Shown piece after piece: positions 3,895-5,515 of a stretch of DNA of 5,515 nucleotides (its first letter is position 1; each line of letters begins with the position of its first letter). The notes below the pieces were generated by a model. It searched no databases. It worked only from the letters and a program-made list of their open reading frames with translations, and was not told where the DNA came from. Position numbers and translations under genes: made by a program. Source of the stretch: Desulfonatronaceae bacterium UBA663 (lineage in GTDB: Bacteria; Desulfobacterota; Desulfovibrionia; Desulfovibrionales; Desulfonatronaceae); NCBI GenBank assembly GCA_002299865.1, contig DBNV01000088.1, positions 1,418 through 6,932 on the forward strand, written 5' to 3'.

Positions 3895-4965
3895 TCACGG
3901 CATTAGGGGCGCGGGGGGCAATCCCGCCGCCGGCTCTAGGCCGAGCATCAGGTTGGCGTTGGCCAGGGCCTGGCCGGATGCGCCCCGGCACAGGTTGTCG
4001 ATGACGCTGACGACGACCAGCCGGTTGGTGCGCGGGTCAACCAGGATGCCCAGGTCGCAAAACATGGTCCCGCGGACAAAGCGCGTCTCGGGCCATGTGC
4101 CCGGAGGGTGAACGCGCACCCAGGATGCGCCGAGGGCGGCGGCGCGTTGCGCGTAGAAGCGGCGATACATCGCCAGCACCTCATCCGCGGTTACGAATTT
4201 GGTCAGTCGAGTGTAGACCGTGGATAGGACGCCCCGGCCGATTGGCAGCAGGTGCGGGTTGAAGGACAGACGCACCGGGGTTCGGGCCAACGCGCCCACT
4301 TCCTGCTCCATCTCCGGAGTGTGACGGTGCCTGCCCAGGCCGTAGGCCCGGAAGGAGTCATGCACCTCGCAGAACAGGGTGGTCGTGGCCGGCTTGCGCC
4401 CCGCGCCCGTGGTCCCGGACTTGGAGTCGGCGATGATGCCGTCGGTTTCCACCAGCTCCGCTTCCAGAGCCGGGGCCAGGGCCAGGAGCACGCTGGTGGG
4501 ATAGCAGCCGGGATTGGCCACGAGTACAGCCTTTGCGATTTCCGGGCCGTACAATTCGGGCAGGCCGTACGCGGCCTGTGCCAGGAGGTCCGCATGGCGG
4601 TGCTCCAAATTGTACCAGTCGGCGTATACGGCGGGGTCGCGCAACCGGAAGTCCGCGCTCAGGTCCACAACACGCACCTTTCTGCGGACCAGCTCCGCCG
4701 CCATGTCCATGGCCGTTCCATGCGGCACGGCCAGGAACACCAGTTCGCAATGCGCGGCCAGATCATCCATGTCCGGGGCCGTGATGGTCATCTCCGCCAG
4801 CCTTGTGCCGGCAAGATGAGGCAGGACGTCCGCCAGGGGCTTGCCGGCCTCGGACCGGGAGGTGGCCCGGACCAGCGTCATCTCCGGATGATCGGCCAGC
4901 AACCGGCACAGCTCCATGCCGGTGTACCCGACCACGCCGACGAGACCAACAGGGATCGATTTCAT
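3895..4965 (-). CDS. argC: N-acetyl-gamma-glutamyl-phosphate reductase
   Basis: 356 residues, full length. ArgC reduces N-acetyl-glutamyl-5-phosphate to the semialdehyde with NADPH, the third step of arginine (ornithine) synthesis, in the cytoplasm. The Rossmann start VGLVGVVGYTGMELCRLL (residues 6-23) binds NADPH. Further marks are FLAVPHG (77-83), DLSADFR (101-107), the catalytic Cys154 in NPGCYPTS, DSKSGTTGAGR (180-190), the His-rich GRHRHTPEM (211-219) and VIDNLCRGASGQA (321-333). AAGGAAG lies 5 nt before the ATG, which supports the start. It follows the DUF1844 gene by 38 nt and precedes the prepilin peptidase by 4 nt on the same strand, so the three are probably one transcript. No other arg gene is in the window, and I see no ARG-box-like operator. 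Confidence 0.97.
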   Translation of the reverse strand: MKSIPVGLVGVVGYTGMELCRLLADHPEMTLVRATSRSEAGKPLADVLPHLAGTRLAEMTITAPDMDDLAAHCELVFLAVPHGTAMDMAAELVRRKVRVVDLSADFRLRDPAVYADWYNLEHRHADLLAQAAYGLPELYGPEIAKAVLVANPGCYPTSVLLALAPALEAELVETDGIIADSKSGTTGAGRKPATTTLFCEVHDSFRAYGLGRHRHTPEMEQEVGALARTPVRLSFNPHLLPIGRGVLSTVYTRLTKFVTADEVLAMYRRFYAQRAAALGASWVRVHPPGTWPETRFVRGTMFCDLGILVDPRTNRLVVVSVIDNLCRGASGQALANANLMLGLEPAAGLPPAPLMP

Positions 4966-5003
4966 TTCGCTTCCTTAAAGCAAGGCCCTTGGCAACGGCG
5001 TGG

Positions 5004-5396
5004 CTATGAGACTTTCTGGACGTACTTCATCCGCAGTTCAAAAAGCATATCCTTAAGCAGCTTGGCTTCCTCGGCGTTCAGGTTGCCCCTGGTCTTTTCC
5101 TCAAGCATGGCCAGAATATCAATGGTGTGCTTGGCCACGACGATGTTTTCCGTACGCTTGCCGGTTTCAGGATCCGGCACCTCGCCCAGATGCACCAGGG
5201 CTGAGGAACTCAGCGAGAGAATAAACGTGGGAAAGCAGACTTGGGGCATGGCGCAGTTCGCGAACGCTCCCCGGCCGGCCTGTTCGTCGGCCTGGGCCTG
5301 GCTCGTGACGGATTGCGCCTGTTCCAGACGTTCCTCCCGCTCGCCTTCCGCATCCATTTGGATGCGACGGCGATCCACGACTTTGAATTCTTCCAT
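5004..5396 (-). CDS. DUF1844 protein
   Basis: 130 residues from the chosen start. AAGGAAGG lies 6 nt before the ATG at 5396 (MEEFKVVDRRR); an ATG two codons earlier (5402) would sit directly against that site, and a still earlier TTG at 5420 would lie upstream of it, so 5396 is preferred. Residues 1-50 are charged and Gln/Glu/Ala-rich, likely a helix or disordered tail. The DUF1844 core spans about 52-127: VCFPTFILSLSSSALVHLG, GEVPDPETGK, then AKHTIDILAMLEEKTRGNL and EEAKLLKDMLFELRMKYV. The domain is widespread in delta-proteobacteria and acidobacteria with no known function; it has no signal peptide and looks cytoplasmic. It is the first gene of the probable unit with argC and the prepilin peptidase. 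Confidence 0.88.
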   Translation of the reverse strand: MEEFKVVDRRRIQMDAEGEREERLEQAQSVTSQAQADEQAGRGAFANCAMPQVCFPTFILSLSSSALVHLGEVPDPETGKRTENIVVAKHTIDILAMLEEKTRGNLNAEEAKLLKDMLFELRMKYVQKVS

Positions 5397-5427
5397 GACC
5401 ATCCTTCCTTGGCAAAACAATTGAATA

Positions 5428-5457
5428 ATTAAAGCTGGTTCCTAGCCATATCAACAA
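5428..5457 (-). promoter_or_regulatory. Possible promoter of the DUF1844-argC-peptidase unit
   Basis: On the minus strand TTTAAT (5433-5428) is a 5-of-6 match to a -10 box; TTGTTG (5457-5452), 18 bp upstream, is a weak -35. The transcription start would be near 5421, about 25 nt before the chosen start of the DUF1844 gene. The flanking AT-rich patch stands out from the GC-rich surroundings. The unit might equally be read from a gene further right. Confidence 0.35.
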
Positions 5458-5477
5458 GTCGGGTGCAAGTCACTACG

Positions 5478-5513
5478 TCATGCCGGTGCCATCAGGGCCA
5501 ATTTGTCCTCGTG
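5478..5513 (-). CDS. Possible C-terminal end of an upstream gene (partial)
   Basis: On the minus strand one frame enters from the right edge as HEDKLALMAPA and stops with TGA at 5480-5478. The other two frames also stop within about 15 codons, so the choice is uncertain. If real, its end lies 81 nt before the DUF1844 start. Too short to identify. Confidence 0.22.
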   Translation of the reverse strand, partial: HEDKLALMAPA

Positions 5514-5515
5514 GC

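Noticed and set aside
4252..5424. 390-residue plus-strand open frame
   Set aside because: It is antisense to argC and the DUF1844 gene, which both have clear family motifs and ribosome binding sites; long antisense frames are expected at this GC content.
5480..5515. ATG-initiated plus-strand frame at the right edge
   Set aside because: No Shine-Dalgarno and only 12 codons visible; it points away from the neighbouring minus-strand genes and has no other support.

Overview
The window looks like a chromosomal stretch from a GC-rich delta-proteobacterial lineage, most likely Desulfovibrio-like (Desulfobacterota). I infer this from the run of DUF1844 protein, argC and a type IV prepilin peptidase, from a sigma-54-type promoter in front of a flagellar-looking small protein, and from the base composition. 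No rRNA or tRNA is present to settle the taxonomy.

Layout, left to right. (1) Positions 1-376, minus strand: an open-ended reading frame with its own ribosome binding site. It begins as a textbook type IV prepilin (signal, Gly-1, Glu+5, hydrophobic helix) and then runs in frame into the C-terminal membrane region of an RND efflux permease. This is the strangest coding object here. (2) 508-1151, minus: a secreted DUF302-domain protein ended by a near-ideal intrinsic terminator with a UUCG tetraloop. (3) 1152-1881: mostly non-coding and rich in signals. It holds a TTGACA promoter with a C-tract/G-tract palindrome in its spacer that resembles CsoR/CstR-family operators, a second palindrome in front of the DUF302 gene, phased GTTGAC repeats, several hairpins, and one solitary repeat of the type I-E CRISPR class with no array around it. 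(4) 1882-2511, plus: thpR, an RNA 2',3'-cyclic phosphodiesterase of the LigT family, the only plus-strand gene. (5) 2519-3013, minus: a cysteine-free, helix-rich hypothetical protein behind a well-matched sigma-54 promoter. (6) 5396 to 3114, minus: a compact unit of a DUF1844 protein, argC (arginine biosynthesis) and a type IV prepilin peptidase (PilD/PppA type). The right edge may hold the last codons of another minus-strand gene.

Functionally, the right half is ordinary housekeeping: arginine biosynthesis with a prepilin peptidase translationally attached to it. The left 1.9 kb looks accessory or rearranged: a gene chimera, an orphan CRISPR repeat, repeats and a metal- or sulfur-type operator. 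The peptidase would be able to process any functional prepilin made by the cell, including in principle the chimeric one, but nothing in the sequence proves that link.
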